Assembly (NCBI GenBank): GCA_029247315.1
Contig: JAQWLM010000019.1
Span: 3,572 to 67,571, forward strand
Origin: AAA164-E04 sp014239995
GTDB taxonomy: Bacteria > Verrucomicrobiota > Verrucomicrobiia > Limisphaerales > AAA164-E04
Direction: 5' to 3'
DNA length: 64,000 bases
Within the stretch, counting starts at the first letter, position 1, and each line of letters begins with the position of its first letter. Under the pieces are notes generated by a model. That model made no database searches. It was not told where the DNA came from and saw only the letters and a list, made by a program, of their open reading frames with translations. Position numbers and translations under genes: made by a program. Positions 1 to 7,957 of this stretch are shown piece by piece.

Positions 1-172
1 GGATGAGATCCTGGAAATCAACATACTTACCGGAAAACAGCTCAAACCCTTTCAGGAGGCGGTTCAGCCGGTTTATGATTATTTTGTAGCCAAAGGTGAT
101 TTCACCTTTGCGGACATTGAACAGGCGCGCAGGGTCGCCCGCGGTCAAGAGCTGGAGGGGGAAACGCCATGA
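1..172 (+). CDS. dctP: TRAP transporter solute-binding subunit, C-terminal end (partial)
   Basis: Only the last 56 residues are in the window; the reading frame is open from base 2 to the TGA at 170-172. The tail reads FQEAVQPVYDYFV followed by a charged helix, which resembles the C-terminal helix of periplasmic TRAP solute-binding proteins. The identity rests mainly on context: the stop overlaps the ATG of a DctQ-type small permease by four bases (ATGA), and a DctM-type large permease follows. The protein would bind a carboxylate-type or sugar-acid ligand in the periplasm and hand it to DctQM. The substrate cannot be told from this fragment. Confidence 0.75.
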   Translation, partial: DEILEINILTGKQLKPFQEAVQPVYDYFVAKGDFTFADIEQARRVARGQELEGETP

Positions 173-693
173 ACCCTTCTCCCCAAAAGAAACCGTGGCC
201 GGAAAAAGGCATGCAGGCCCTGGAAGTCTGGATGAGCGGCCTGGTCCTGATGATCTGGCTACTGGTGGTGATCCTGGTCGCGCTGCGCTATCTCTTCAAC
301 AGCTCCATACCAGGTGCCAATGAATGGATCGTCATCCTGTTCGTCTATGCGACTTCCCTGGGGGCCGCCCTTGGCATCGGCCGGGGGGGACACCTGGCTA
401 TTGGGTTCGCCGTTGAAAAAACCTCCGTGAGGGTTCAATCCCGCATCCACTTGCTCAGGAAAGTCCTGATGGGATGCCTGCATCTTGCCATTATCTTGCT
501 CAGCGTGCACTGGATCTCGACGACAGGCCATTTCCTGATGCCCAGCACCGGTCTGCCACGATGGGTGGCACAGGCCAGCATTCCCCTGGGGGGATTACTC
601 GGCCTGGTTTTATCGCTCTGTTCCCGGCAACAGGCATGGACCAGCAGCACGCCGGTCGCGGCAAGCGAGAAAGGAGGAGATGGCGTCTCATGA
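169..693 (+). CDS. dctQ: TRAP transporter small permease DctQ
   Basis: 174 residues, the usual size for a DctQ subunit, with four hydrophobic segments (about residues 20-45, 58-75, 100-118 and 134-152). The stretch IPGANEWIVILFVYATSLGA matches the conserved second helix region of the family, in which an N-E pair precedes the helix. The start at 169 is supported by a GGAGG Shine-Dalgarno eight bases upstream and by the ATGA overlap with dctP. The end overlaps the dctM start in the same way, so the three genes should be translationally coupled. DctQ forms the membrane complex with DctM and uses a sodium or proton gradient. The overlapping shorter frames in this span are shadows. Confidence 0.9.
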   Translation: MNPSPQKKPWPEKGMQALEVWMSGLVLMIWLLVVILVALRYLFNSSIPGANEWIVILFVYATSLGAALGIGRGGHLAIGFAVEKTSVRVQSRIHLLRKVLMGCLHLAIILLSVHWISTTGHFLMPSTGLPRWVAQASIPLGGLLGLVLSLCSRQQAWTSSTPVAASEKGGDGVS

Positions 694-1967
694 TCCTTCT
701 GCTCATTTCGCTGACCGTACTGCTCCTGCTCGGCATCCCGATCGCCTATGCCCTCGGGATGGCTTCAGCAGTTTATTTCCTGCTGGTACAGCCTGAGTTA
801 TTGCCGGTACTTCCACAGCGCCTGTTTGCAGGGATGCAATCCTACGCCCTGATCGCCCTTCCCCTGTTCATCTTCATGGGACAGGTGATGAATCACAGCG
901 GCATCACCCGTCGCCTGCTGGACCTTTGTCTGCTCCTGGTCGGGCGGCTCCCGGGGGGACTGGGCATGGTAAACGTCAGCAGCAGCATGCTGTTTGGTGG
1001 GATTTCAGGATCGTCCACCTCGGATACCGCGTCGATTGGATCCGTATTGATTCCTGAAATGAAACGACGCGGCTACCCTTTGAGCTATGCCTCCGGCATT
1101 ACAGTGGCTTCCTCCACCATGGGAATGATCCTGCCACCCAGCATCCCGATTGTGCTGTATGCGGTTGCCGCACAGGCATCGGTGGGCAAGCTCTTCCTCG
1201 GTGGCATCATCCCGGGCTTACTCGTCGGAACATTGCAGCTGGTGATGGCGGTCTGGATTTCAAGGCGTAAAAACTACCCAAGGGAATCCGCCGAGTGGTC
1301 CTGGCAGAAGGGAGGCTCCATGATCCTCAGGTCAGTGCACATTCTTTTCATGCCGGTCTTTATCGTGGGTGTCGTCGTCTTTGGTATTGCCACGGCCACG
1401 GAGTCCGCCGCCCTGGGTGTATTGTATGCCCTCTGCATCGGGGTCTTTTTCCTGCGGCAACTGACACTCAAACAACTTTACACATCCCTGCTCACTGCCG
1501 CACACACGAGTGCGCAGATCATGATCATCATCGCATTTTCACAGGTATTTGTGTGGATCCTGGCCCTGGAGCGCGCACCGGAAAACCTGACCGCTTGGAT
1601 CCTGGAACTCAAACTTTCCCCAACCCAGCTCCTCCTGCTGATCGTATGCGGCGTCCTGATCATTGGCACGGTCATCGATGTCAGCCCGGCCATCCTGCTG
1701 CTGACACCCATTTTTCTGCCGGCAATCACCGGGGCTGGCATATCCCCGATCCTTTTCGGTGTGGTCTTCGTGGCTGCCCTGGCGGTGGGAGCCTGCACCC
1801 CACCGGTGGGTACCTGTCTGAACGTATGCGCCCTGATCTCGGGTCAACGGATCGGGACCATTTTTATGGGAGCCGTCCCCTTCCTGTCCGCCAATGTGGC
1901 CGCCCTTTTCCTGATGATTCTATTTCCTGAACTGGTACTGTGGCTACCTCGCCTGTTCATGCCCTGA
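690..1967 (+). CDS. dctM: TRAP transporter large permease DctM
   Basis: 425 residues from the ATG at 690, the normal length for DctM. It is hydrophobic throughout, with about 12 membrane segments. Family signatures visible are LPLFIFMGQVMNHSGITRRL near the N-terminus, FGGISGSSTSDTASIGSVLI, and the helical hairpin GMILPPSIPIVLYAVAAQAS. The C-terminal half contains VGACTPPVGTCLNV, the second hairpin of the elevator-type transport domain. The frame is open upstream to 474, but the AAAGGAGG Shine-Dalgarno at about 673-680 and the ATGA overlap with dctQ place the start at 690. It is the last gene of the operon; the next gene converges from the other strand 23 bases away. Confidence 0.95.
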   Translation: MILLLISLTVLLLLGIPIAYALGMASAVYFLLVQPELLPVLPQRLFAGMQSYALIALPLFIFMGQVMNHSGITRRLLDLCLLLVGRLPGGLGMVNVSSSMLFGGISGSSTSDTASIGSVLIPEMKRRGYPLSYASGITVASSTMGMILPPSIPIVLYAVAAQASVGKLFLGGIIPGLLVGTLQLVMAVWISRRKNYPRESAEWSWQKGGSMILRSVHILFMPVFIVGVVVFGIATATESAALGVLYALCIGVFFLRQLTLKQLYTSLLTAAHTSAQIMIIIAFSQVFVWILALERAPENLTAWILELKLSPTQLLLLIVCGVLIIGTVIDVSPAILLLTPIFLPAITGAGISPILFGVVFVAALAVGACTPPVGTCLNVCALISGQRIGTIFMGAVPFLSANVAALFLMILFPELVLWLPRLFMP

Positions 1968-1990
1968 GAGCTGTATACCTCGTGAAACCT

Positions 1991-2671
1991 TCAAAGACCA
2001 AGGAGGGTGTCTGGGTCGATGTCCTCAAGGGATGCCACGGCGTGGGTGGCTCCTGCCTGCTCAAGACCCTCGAGCTTGGAATTTCCCGTGGCCACCGCAA
2101 GGCATTTGGCACCGATGGACTGAGCACAGGCAACATCAAGCGGTGTGTCACCGATCACCAATACCTCCTCGTGAGGCAATGACGATTCCAGCAGGTCTTT
2201 TCCCCGCTGCGCAGCCAAACGTGCCAGTACGTTACGACATGGATCCTCATCGCCAAAGGACCCCAGCTGGAATCCCTTCCAAAGCCCAAAGTGACGCAGC
2301 TTGATTTCTGCCCCCAGGCGTGTGTTGCCTGTCAAGAGCCCAATGCAGGGGGAGTCCTCCATAGATTGAAGAGCGGTCAGCAGGTGCTGGGCTCCCGGTA
2401 AAACGCAACCCTCGACCTGAGGTAGCAATTGTGCCAGCCAGTGCGAGTATACGTGGAAGAAAGACCTTTCCAGCGAATCCGTGGCCTGGATATCGTGCTG
2501 ACCGAGGAACTCACGCAGGAGGGAAATGTCAGTCCGTCCGGCAAAATCCAACCCCTGCGCAGCGTCTGGAAGGTTGAACAGGGTATCGAAGGCACGACCA
2601 AAGGCCATGCTTCCAGCACCCACCGAGCGAATAAGCGTACCATCTATGTCGAAAAGGATGAGTTTGATCAT
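1991..2671 (-). CDS. HAD-family hydrolase, phosphoglycolate-phosphatase-like
   Basis: The protein begins MIKLILFDIDGTLIRSVGAG, with the HAD motif I aspartates at residues 8 and 10. Motif II is in GLLTGNTRLG, a conserved lysine lies in the linker EIKLRHFG, and motif IV is in VLVIGDTPLDVACA. The helical cap between motifs I and II is of the phosphoglycolate phosphatase/beta-phosphoglucomutase type. It should remove phosphate from a small sugar phosphate or 2-phosphoglycolate in the cytoplasm; the substrate is not defined by sequence. The frame continues to a GTG at 2719, but 2671 gives the canonical N-terminus and leaves room for a divergent promoter with mntR. Length is 226 residues. Confidence 0.88.
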   Translation of the reverse strand: MIKLILFDIDGTLIRSVGAGSMAFGRAFDTLFNLPDAAQGLDFAGRTDISLLREFLGQHDIQATDSLERSFFHVYSHWLAQLLPQVEGCVLPGAQHLLTALQSMEDSPCIGLLTGNTRLGAEIKLRHFGLWKGFQLGSFGDEDPCRNVLARLAAQRGKDLLESSLPHEEVLVIGDTPLDVACAQSIGAKCLAVATGNSKLEGLEQAGATHAVASLEDIDPDTLLGL

Positions 2672-2724
2672 GGGGCAATAACTTGCAAACGTAAGCGCTT
2701 GACTGTAATGTTTGCTCACTTTTT

Positions 2725-3180
2725 ATGCCACCAAAACCCAGCCAAACTGCCGAGGATTACCTTGAGCGTATTCACGAGCTCATTGAGGAGAAGGGCTATG
2801 CAAGGGTCGTGGACATTGCATCCTCGCTGGAAGTCCGACAGGCCTCCGTGACAAGCATGGTACAGAAGCTGGATGAACTCGGTTACTTGAATTACGAGAA
2901 ATATCGGGGACTGGTGTTGACCGATGCCGGTCGCACCATTGCCCGGAAAATCCAGAAGCGCCACGAAATGCTGACGCGTTTCTTTTCCTTGCTGGGCATT
3001 GACGCGGACACACAGCACTCCGACATCGAGGGCATCGAACATCATCTAAGTTCAAAGACCCTTGAAATGCTGACCTCGCTGACTGATTTTTTTGAGCAGA
3101 ACCCAGACATCCTCGAGGCCTTTCAGCAGCATGACAAACCGCGTTCAACCATAAGGTCATCAACTGCCGGAGAGACGTGA
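2725..3180 (+). CDS. mntR: Manganese-responsive transcriptional regulator, MntR/DtxR family
   Basis: 151 residues. The N-terminal winged helix-turn-helix (residues 1-65) is very close to Bacillus MntR (LIEEKGYARVVDIA, then VTSMVQKLDELGYL and YEKYRGLVLT), followed by a helical dimerisation domain. All six metal ligands known from B. subtilis MntR (D8, E11, H77, E99, E102, H103) are present with a constant offset of three: D11, E14, H80, E102, E105 and H106. It should repress manganese-uptake genes when Mn(II) is bound; no mntH or ABC manganese transporter lies in the window. There is no SH3-like domain, as in MntR and unlike DtxR. No Shine-Dalgarno is visible. The end overlaps the next gene by four bases. 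Confidence 0.93.
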   Translation: MPPKPSQTAEDYLERIHELIEEKGYARVVDIASSLEVRQASVTSMVQKLDELGYLNYEKYRGLVLTDAGRTIARKIQKRHEMLTRFFSLLGIDADTQHSDIEGIEHHLSSKTLEMLTSLTDFFEQNPDILEAFQQHDKPRSTIRSSTAGET

Positions 3181-4247
3181 ATCTGGCTACCAGCAGAACC
3201 ATGAAAGGCATTCCGAAGCTTGTAGGGATCATCGCCTTGATCTGCTTGTTTCTGATTCCATGCGGGTCACCCCACGTATCCGCCGCTTCACTTGACACCC
3301 TCCTTGATCCCATCCGCCCAGACCTTACCAAGTGGGCCTCAGTGCTTGTCATCCAACAAAACAATGCAGATTGCCATTTCGAGTGGCATCACTATCGAAA
3401 CAGTGCGGATGCCGTCGATTTCTGGCCAGCAAGCACCATCAAAATCTACACGGTGGTGGCAGCCTTGGAATACCTCAACCAGCTGGGCATGCCAACAGAC
3501 AGCATCTTGATCTTCGAGCGAAAAACCGATGGTCAATGGCGACAGGACACTTCCCGAAGCATGCGTGAAATGATCAGTGAGGTGTTTCGCCGATCCTCTA
3601 ATGAAGATTACACCCTGCTTCTGCGTTTCGTGGGTATAGACCGGATCAACACCCAATTCCTCATTCCGGAACGCGGTTTCCCACACACCGCCCTGATGCG
3701 GGACTACGTTACACACCGCCCCGTGGTCTATGAAAATACCGAACCCCAGCGTATTCGCGTGCTGGGAGGGAATGGAGCTTCCAGGGTGGTCGAACACACG
3801 TGGAGTGGCGTTTCCTATGCGGCTCAACGGGGTGCCACCATCCTGAGCGGAACCACCGGAAACTGCACCTCCACACGGGAACTCGCCGAGTGTCTGCGCC
3901 GCATCATGTTCCATGAACGCATCCCAGCGTCAGAACGATATCAACTGACTGAAGAGCAATTGGAACTGATCCGTTTTGGCAAGGACGGGCTTTGTGGGCT
4001 GGAAAACAGGAAAGCTGGACCGTATGCGTGGGAAGGTTTGCGTAAGGTATTTCCGCAAGCAAGATACTTTCACAAGGCAGGGTTAATCAGTAACTACTGC
4101 CTTGATCTTGCGTATGTTGAGGACAACGAGACAGAAACACGCTTCATTTTAAGCCTTGCCGCCCGGACCGGCGATGAGGACTCAATTCGGGAAATGGCCG
4201 AGGTGGTGGCCAGATGGATACGTTCCAGATCCAGGGATGGTTCATGA
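3177..4247 (+). CDS. Exported serine hydrolase, class A beta-lactamase/PBP-like fold
   Basis: A GTG at 3177 overlaps the mntR stop (GTGA); an ATG at 3201 is an alternative start. Either gives a signal peptide with a hydrophobic core (GIIALICLFLIP) and probable cleavage near VSAAS. Numbering from the GTG, the SxxK motif is S86-T-I-K89 within FWPASTIKIYT. An SxN-type motif follows at S140-S141-N142 (RRSSNEDY), and a K-x-G-like triad appears in FHKAGLISNY. This is the order of class A beta-lactamases and low-molecular-weight PBPs. The middle of the protein is divergent, so a periplasmic peptidase or esterase is as plausible as a beta-lactamase. The overlap suggests co-translation with mntR, an unexpected pairing. 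Confidence 0.75.
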   Translation: MNLATSRTMKGIPKLVGIIALICLFLIPCGSPHVSAASLDTLLDPIRPDLTKWASVLVIQQNNADCHFEWHHYRNSADAVDFWPASTIKIYTVVAALEYLNQLGMPTDSILIFERKTDGQWRQDTSRSMREMISEVFRRSSNEDYTLLLRFVGIDRINTQFLIPERGFPHTALMRDYVTHRPVVYENTEPQRIRVLGGNGASRVVEHTWSGVSYAAQRGATILSGTTGNCTSTRELAECLRRIMFHERIPASERYQLTEEQLELIRFGKDGLCGLENRKAGPYAWEGLRKVFPQARYFHKAGLISNYCLDLAYVEDNETETRFILSLAARTGDEDSIREMAEVVARWIRSRSRDGS

Positions 4248-4307
4248 ACATCCCGCCAGCGTGAGGGGGTGTTTGAAATTTGCCGGGATCAGTGCCATGC
4301 TACTTTC

Positions 4308-4799
4308 ATGGACACATTGCCACAGACCCTTGCGTGCTTCGGTTGCGGACACAGCAACCCGGGAGGGGTGGCCCTGAGGATGCAGACGGACGGGGAAGCG
4401 GTTTATGCCAACTGGATGCCAAAGCCCGAACATGCCGGTTTCAGCCACGCCGTGCACGGCGGCATCATCACCACGGTCATCGACGAGATGATGGCATGGG
4501 CCTGCGGCATTCTGGGTGGCAAATTTGCTTACTCGGTGGATATGAACATTCGCTTTCACCGCGTCATCGAACCTGGCATGCAGGTCGCCTGCGTCGGACG
4601 CCTCGACCAGAACCGGCGAAGTAAATTATTTCTTGCCAGCTCGGAACTGAACATTGCAGACGGTAAGGCAGCCTCAGGATCTGCAAAGTTCGTTCCCATG
4701 AAAGGAAATCAGCAAGCCATGCTTCAATCCGAATTCGGCAAACAATGGTGTGACATTGAGGCCGCCATGCTTAAATACAGCGGCGCTCATCGTGCCTGA
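4308..4799 (+). CDS. PaaI/hotdog-fold thioesterase family protein
   Basis: 163 residues from the ATG at 4308; a GTG at 4269 would add 13 residues that do not look conserved. A CFGCG motif near the N-terminus (ACFGCGHSNPGG) is typical of a hotdog subgroup. It is followed by HAVHGGIITTVIDEMMAWA, in which the H-G-G loop and the D-E on the central helix correspond to the PaaI/YbgC catalytic region. Such enzymes hydrolyse acyl-CoA thioesters in the cytoplasm. The specific acyl group is unknown. It lies 60 bases after the serine hydrolase and 15 bases before the HD protein, so a shared transcript is likely. Confidence 0.85.
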   Translation: MDTLPQTLACFGCGHSNPGGVALRMQTDGEAVYANWMPKPEHAGFSHAVHGGIITTVIDEMMAWACGILGGKFAYSVDMNIRFHRVIEPGMQVACVGRLDQNRRSKLFLASSELNIADGKAASGSAKFVPMKGNQQAMLQSEFGKQWCDIEAAMLKYSGAHRA

Positions 4800-4814
4800 G
4801 AACGGCCCCGTAAC

Positions 4815-5282
4815 ATGGAGAGTTTGGAACATCAACAGGTTGAAAAAGCGCTGACAATCGCCTTGGAGGCGCATCGTGGGCAGCGGGATAAATACGCGGC
4901 ACCCTACGTCCTCCACCCGCTGCGTATCCTGTCCCATTTCAGCGATCCAACCCTGCAACAAATCGCGATCCTCCACGATGTGGTCGAAGACAGCCCGTGT
5001 ACGCTGGATCAATTGCGAAAGCAAGGCTTCTCGGAGAAGGTTGTTCAGGCGGTGGATGCCCTGACGCGGCGCGAAGATGAACCGTATGATGCATTGATCG
5101 GGAGAGCAAGCGAGGACGCGCTGGCCCTGAAGGTCAAGCTGGCTGATCTGGAGGATAACATGGACATCCGAAGGATGCACGGGATCACCGAAAAAGACCG
5201 TGTTCGCCTGGACCGCTACCGCAAGGCACATGCACGGCTACTCGCCACCCATCCCCAAAACCATCATACAAGCGCAACGTAA
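4815..5282 (+). CDS. Small HD-domain phosphohydrolase, RelA/SpoT hydrolase-like
   Basis: A 155-residue single-domain protein with the SpoT/MESH-type HD motifs. H34 is in YVLHPLRIL, H54-D55 in AILHDVVEDS with the conserved E-D at 58-59, and D111 and N115 are in VKLADLEDNMD. There is no synthetase, TGS or ACT domain. These features match stand-alone alarmone hydrolases that remove pyrophosphate from (p)ppGpp, although other HD phosphohydrolases share the fold. Metal would be bound by H34, H54, D55 and D111. It sits between a thioesterase and hisA, 12 bases upstream of hisA. No clear Shine-Dalgarno precedes the ATG. Confidence 0.83.
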   Translation: MESLEHQQVEKALTIALEAHRGQRDKYAAPYVLHPLRILSHFSDPTLQQIAILHDVVEDSPCTLDQLRKQGFSEKVVQAVDALTRREDEPYDALIGRASEDALALKVKLADLEDNMDIRRMHGITEKDRVRLDRYRKAHARLLATHPQNHHTSAT

Positions 5283-5294
5283 CAGGATCTTAAC

Positions 5295-6068
5295 ATGTTT
5301 CGGCCCTGCATCGATCTTCATAACGGTCAAGTCAAGCAAATCGTCGGTGGGACGCTGACGAAGGACAGCAACCAGCTCAAGACCAATTTTGTCTCTGAAC
5401 GATCGAGCGCCTGGTATGCAGAGCTCTACCGCAGGGACCGACTGCGGGGTGGCCACGTCATCCAATTGGGTCCGGGAAATACTGAAGCCTCCCTTGAGGC
5501 CCTGAAGGCCTTCCCGGGCGGACTTCAGGTCGGCGGCGGAATCCGCGCCAGCAACGCCCGCGCATACCTTGAAGAAGGTGCCTCTCACGTGATTGTAACC
5601 TCCTGGATCTTCGAGGGCCCTGTACTGAGACAGGATCGGTTGCATACCCTGGTAGAAACCGTGGGGGTTGAAAGACTGGTGCTCGACCTGAGCTGTCGTA
5701 TCCGCGATGGATCGTACTATGTGGTCACCGATCGCTGGCAGACCTTTACCCAACTCCGTCTCAGCCGGGAAGTTCTGACCGACCTCGCCAATCACTGCGC
5801 GGAATTCCTGGTGCATGGAGTGGATGTCGAGGGCTTGTGTGCGGGGGTGGATCTGGACCTCGTACGCAAGCTGGCGGACTGGAGCCCAATTCCGGTGACC
5901 TATGCCGGCGGCGCCCGAGTCCTCGAGGACCTGGAGACAGTGCACCGGGAAAGCAATGGAAGGGTGGACCTGACCATTGGATCTGCACTCGATATTTTTG
6001 GTGGAACTGGCGTCACATACCGCGAAGCGGTTGACTTCAATCGCCGCAAGGAAAGCCCATCCGACTAG
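5295..6068 (+). CDS. hisA: HisA-type ProFAR isomerase, eukaryotic (HIS6) subtype
   Basis: 257 residues. The sequence follows the eukaryotic HIS6 form rather than usual bacterial HisA: FRPCIDLHNGQVKQIVGGTL, then KTNFVSERSSAWYAELYRRD, LQVGGGIRASNA, SHVIVTSWIFEG, LVLDLSCR, FLVHGVDVEGLCAG, VTYAGGAR and TIGSALDIFGG. The first catalytic aspartate is in CIDLHNG and the second in the HGVDVEGL strand. The enzyme converts ProFAR to PRFAR, the fourth step of histidine synthesis, in the cytoplasm. No other his gene is nearby. A weak AGGA ribosome site precedes the ATG. The next gene converges 15 bases downstream. Confidence 0.92.
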   Translation: MFRPCIDLHNGQVKQIVGGTLTKDSNQLKTNFVSERSSAWYAELYRRDRLRGGHVIQLGPGNTEASLEALKAFPGGLQVGGGIRASNARAYLEEGASHVIVTSWIFEGPVLRQDRLHTLVETVGVERLVLDLSCRIRDGSYYVVTDRWQTFTQLRLSREVLTDLANHCAEFLVHGVDVEGLCAGVDLDLVRKLADWSPIPVTYAGGARVLEDLETVHRESNGRVDLTIGSALDIFGGTGVTYREAVDFNRRKESPSD

Positions 6069-6083
6069 GGGCATCGGAGGGGT

Positions 6084-7412
6084 TTAATGAGCTGACTCCC
6101 CCTGAGCCGTTTTCGACCGGTCCTCGAGACAGTAGAGAAACGACTCACCCCGCAGAAACAGTTGTCTGTCCACAAGCGCAGGAGAGGCACTGAAAACATC
6201 ATCAAGTTGATTGACTGCAAGAATCTTGGGTTGGTCGGAGTGTTCCATCACCAGGGTGATTCCCTCCCGACTTGTGATATAGATCCGGTTGGAGGCACCC
6301 ACCGGGGAAGCAAACAGGACACGCATCCGCGGCAGACGGAATGGGCCTGCCACCGGTTCTCCCGTGATCAGGTCAACGCATGACAGGATGCCTTGAAGAT
6401 GTCTCAGAAAATACAATTTCCTTCCATACAGAAGAGGGCTTGGCACGTAAGGGGTGAGGCGATTCATACTCCAGGCGATCTGCTTGCTACCGGTCAGGTC
6501 TCCTTTTGCGCCATCCAGCCGGATGGCCAGCATGGCCTGCCAGTCGTAGCTGTTGGCAGCGACCACGATACCGTGGCCAGCGACAGGTGAAGCCACCACG
6601 TTCCTTGAGAGACCTCCACATTCCCACAGGACCTCGCCTGTCATGAGATGATAGGACCGAATTTTATCTGTCGCACTGACGATCACCTGGGTCGTCTCAG
6701 CATGCTCGATAATCAACGGGGTGGCCCACGAGGTGGATTCATCACGCGCCGATTTCCAGAGTTCCTTACCAGAGGCAGCATCCAGGCAGCAGACAAAAGA
6801 CTGACCTTCATGATCCCAATTAATCACGAGTCGATTCCCATACAATGCCGGGGAAGCTCCCTCGCCATGGGCATGGCGTGTCTGCATGCTGCCGAAGTCT
6901 CTGCTCCAAAGGACCTCCCCCTGCATATCCAGGCAGTACAATCCATGGGAACCAAACGAGACGATGATACGCTCACCATCCGTCACTGGCGATGCCGAGG
7001 CGAGGCTCCCGGTTTCATGACCACCCTCATGCGGAAAGACGCGGTTGAGATCACGCCTCCATGCAGGCATGCCATCGGACCGCCGGTAGGCCAGCAAACT
7101 GAAGAGATGATCCCTGGAGACTGAAAGATTGTCATGCGCCCCCTCTGCCTGATTGTAGACAGGATCTTTCTTGGGGCCAACAGGGATGGCAGCGCTTATA
7201 TAAACGTGCTCGTCCCAGACAATCGGTGTCGCATGCCCCTTACCGGGAAGCTCCACCTTCCAGGCCACATGATGGTCTTCCGACCATTGCACCGGCGGAT
7301 CGGCATGTAAAGCCACCCCGTTACCCATGGGACCACGCCACTGAGGCCAGAACCTGGATGCATCCTCGCCATGAACGAGGAAACACCCCAGCATGCTGAA
7401 AAGCCATCCCAT
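6084..7412 (-). CDS. PQQ-like beta-propeller repeat protein
   Basis: About 442 residues. An N-terminal hydrophobic stretch (MGWLFSMLGCFLVHG) suggests export. It is followed by FWPQWRGPMGNGVA, the usual opening of Verrucomicrobia/Planctomycetes BamB-like propellers, and then by several W-x-x-x-L / G-x-x-x-C-x-D repeats such as LYCLDMQGEVLWSRD and VCCLDAASGKELWKS. No cytochrome c site or quinone-binding dehydrogenase residues are evident, so a scaffold role is more likely than an alcohol dehydrogenase. The upstream ATG at 7445 is in frame and separated from the ATG at 7412 by a run of nine C on the coding strand. Which start is used is uncertain. Confidence 0.85.
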   Translation of the reverse strand: MGWLFSMLGCFLVHGEDASRFWPQWRGPMGNGVALHADPPVQWSEDHHVAWKVELPGKGHATPIVWDEHVYISAAIPVGPKKDPVYNQAEGAHDNLSVSRDHLFSLLAYRRSDGMPAWRRDLNRVFPHEGGHETGSLASASPVTDGERIIVSFGSHGLYCLDMQGEVLWSRDFGSMQTRHAHGEGASPALYGNRLVINWDHEGQSFVCCLDAASGKELWKSARDESTSWATPLIIEHAETTQVIVSATDKIRSYHLMTGEVLWECGGLSRNVVASPVAGHGIVVAANSYDWQAMLAIRLDGAKGDLTGSKQIAWSMNRLTPYVPSPLLYGRKLYFLRHLQGILSCVDLITGEPVAGPFRLPRMRVLFASPVGASNRIYITSREGITLVMEHSDQPKILAVNQLDDVFSASPALVDRQLFLRGESFLYCLEDRSKTAQGESAH

Positions 7413-7421
7413 GGGGGGGGG
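7413..7421 (-). repeat. Nine-base mononucleotide tract at the start of the propeller gene
   Basis: A run of nine G on the plus strand (nine C in the gene) immediately precedes the probable ATG at 7412. It lies inside the N-terminal extension that would be translated from 7445. Slippage here would connect or disconnect the upstream start from the reading frame. This is directly visible; any effect on expression is inference. Confidence 0.6.
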
Positions 7422-7471
7422 TATATTTCTCTCAGGAGGAAGCATGATGCGATTTCCGTTCCTACAATGGA

Positions 7472-7957
7472 TTAAAGCCTGCGAATGGTCTCAATGAGTG
7501 AGCTGGTCGAACGTCCGTCCACAAAGGGAATAAAAACAATGCGCCCGCCGTGGGATGTCACTGCCTGACGCTCATCCGTGTCCAGGGTATCCAGAGTATA
7601 GTCGCCACCTTTGACATAAATGTCAGGCTGCACCTCGGAAAGAAAGCGGGTGGCTCGCTTTTCCTGGAACACACAAACCGAGTCCACGCTGGAAAGGGCT
7701 GCCAATAGCAATGCACGGTCGCCTTGCCCATTGACAGGCCGCTCGGGTCCTTTGAGCTGACGCACGCTGTCGTCACCATTCAGGCCGACAAGGAGCAGGT
7801 CACCCTCGGCCCGCGCTTTGGAAAGGTAGCGGACATGGCCGATGTGCAGGATGTCAAAGCAACCGTTGGTGACGACCAGACGCCGACCCCGCGCTTTCAC
7901 ACCGGAACGCCAGGCCTCCAGCTGGTCAAACGGAACCATTTTGTCTTCAAGTTCCAT
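7472..7957 (-). CDS. rfaE2: D-glycero-beta-D-manno-heptose 1-phosphate adenylyltransferase
   Basis: 161 residues. This is a cytidylyltransferase-fold protein with the T/NGCFDILHIGH nucleotide-binding motif (HxGH at residues 38-41) and a second motif VDGRSTSSLIETI near the C-terminus. PERPVNGQGDRALLLAALSSVD is the RfaE2/HldE C-domain signature. It adenylates heptose-1-phosphate in ADP-heptose synthesis for lipopolysaccharide. The kinase domain of a fused HldE is absent, so a separate rfaE1 is expected elsewhere. The gene overlaps the end of larE by 11 bases and follows it on the same strand. The presence of this gene argues for a heptose-containing outer membrane. Confidence 0.93.
   Translation of the reverse strand: MELEDKMVPFDQLEAWRSGVKARGRRLVVTNGCFDILHIGHVRYLSKARAEGDLLLVGLNGDDSVRQLKGPERPVNGQGDRALLLAALSSVDSVCVFQEKRATRFLSEVQPDIYVKGGDYTLDTLDTDERQAVTSHGGRIVFIPFVDGRSTSSLIETIRRL

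Noticed and set aside
3177..4247. Antibiotic-resistance beta-lactamase
   Set aside because: The SxxK, SxN and KxG-like motifs fit the fold, but the sequence is divergent and lacks an omega-loop E166 motif that I could recognise, so resistance is not claimed.
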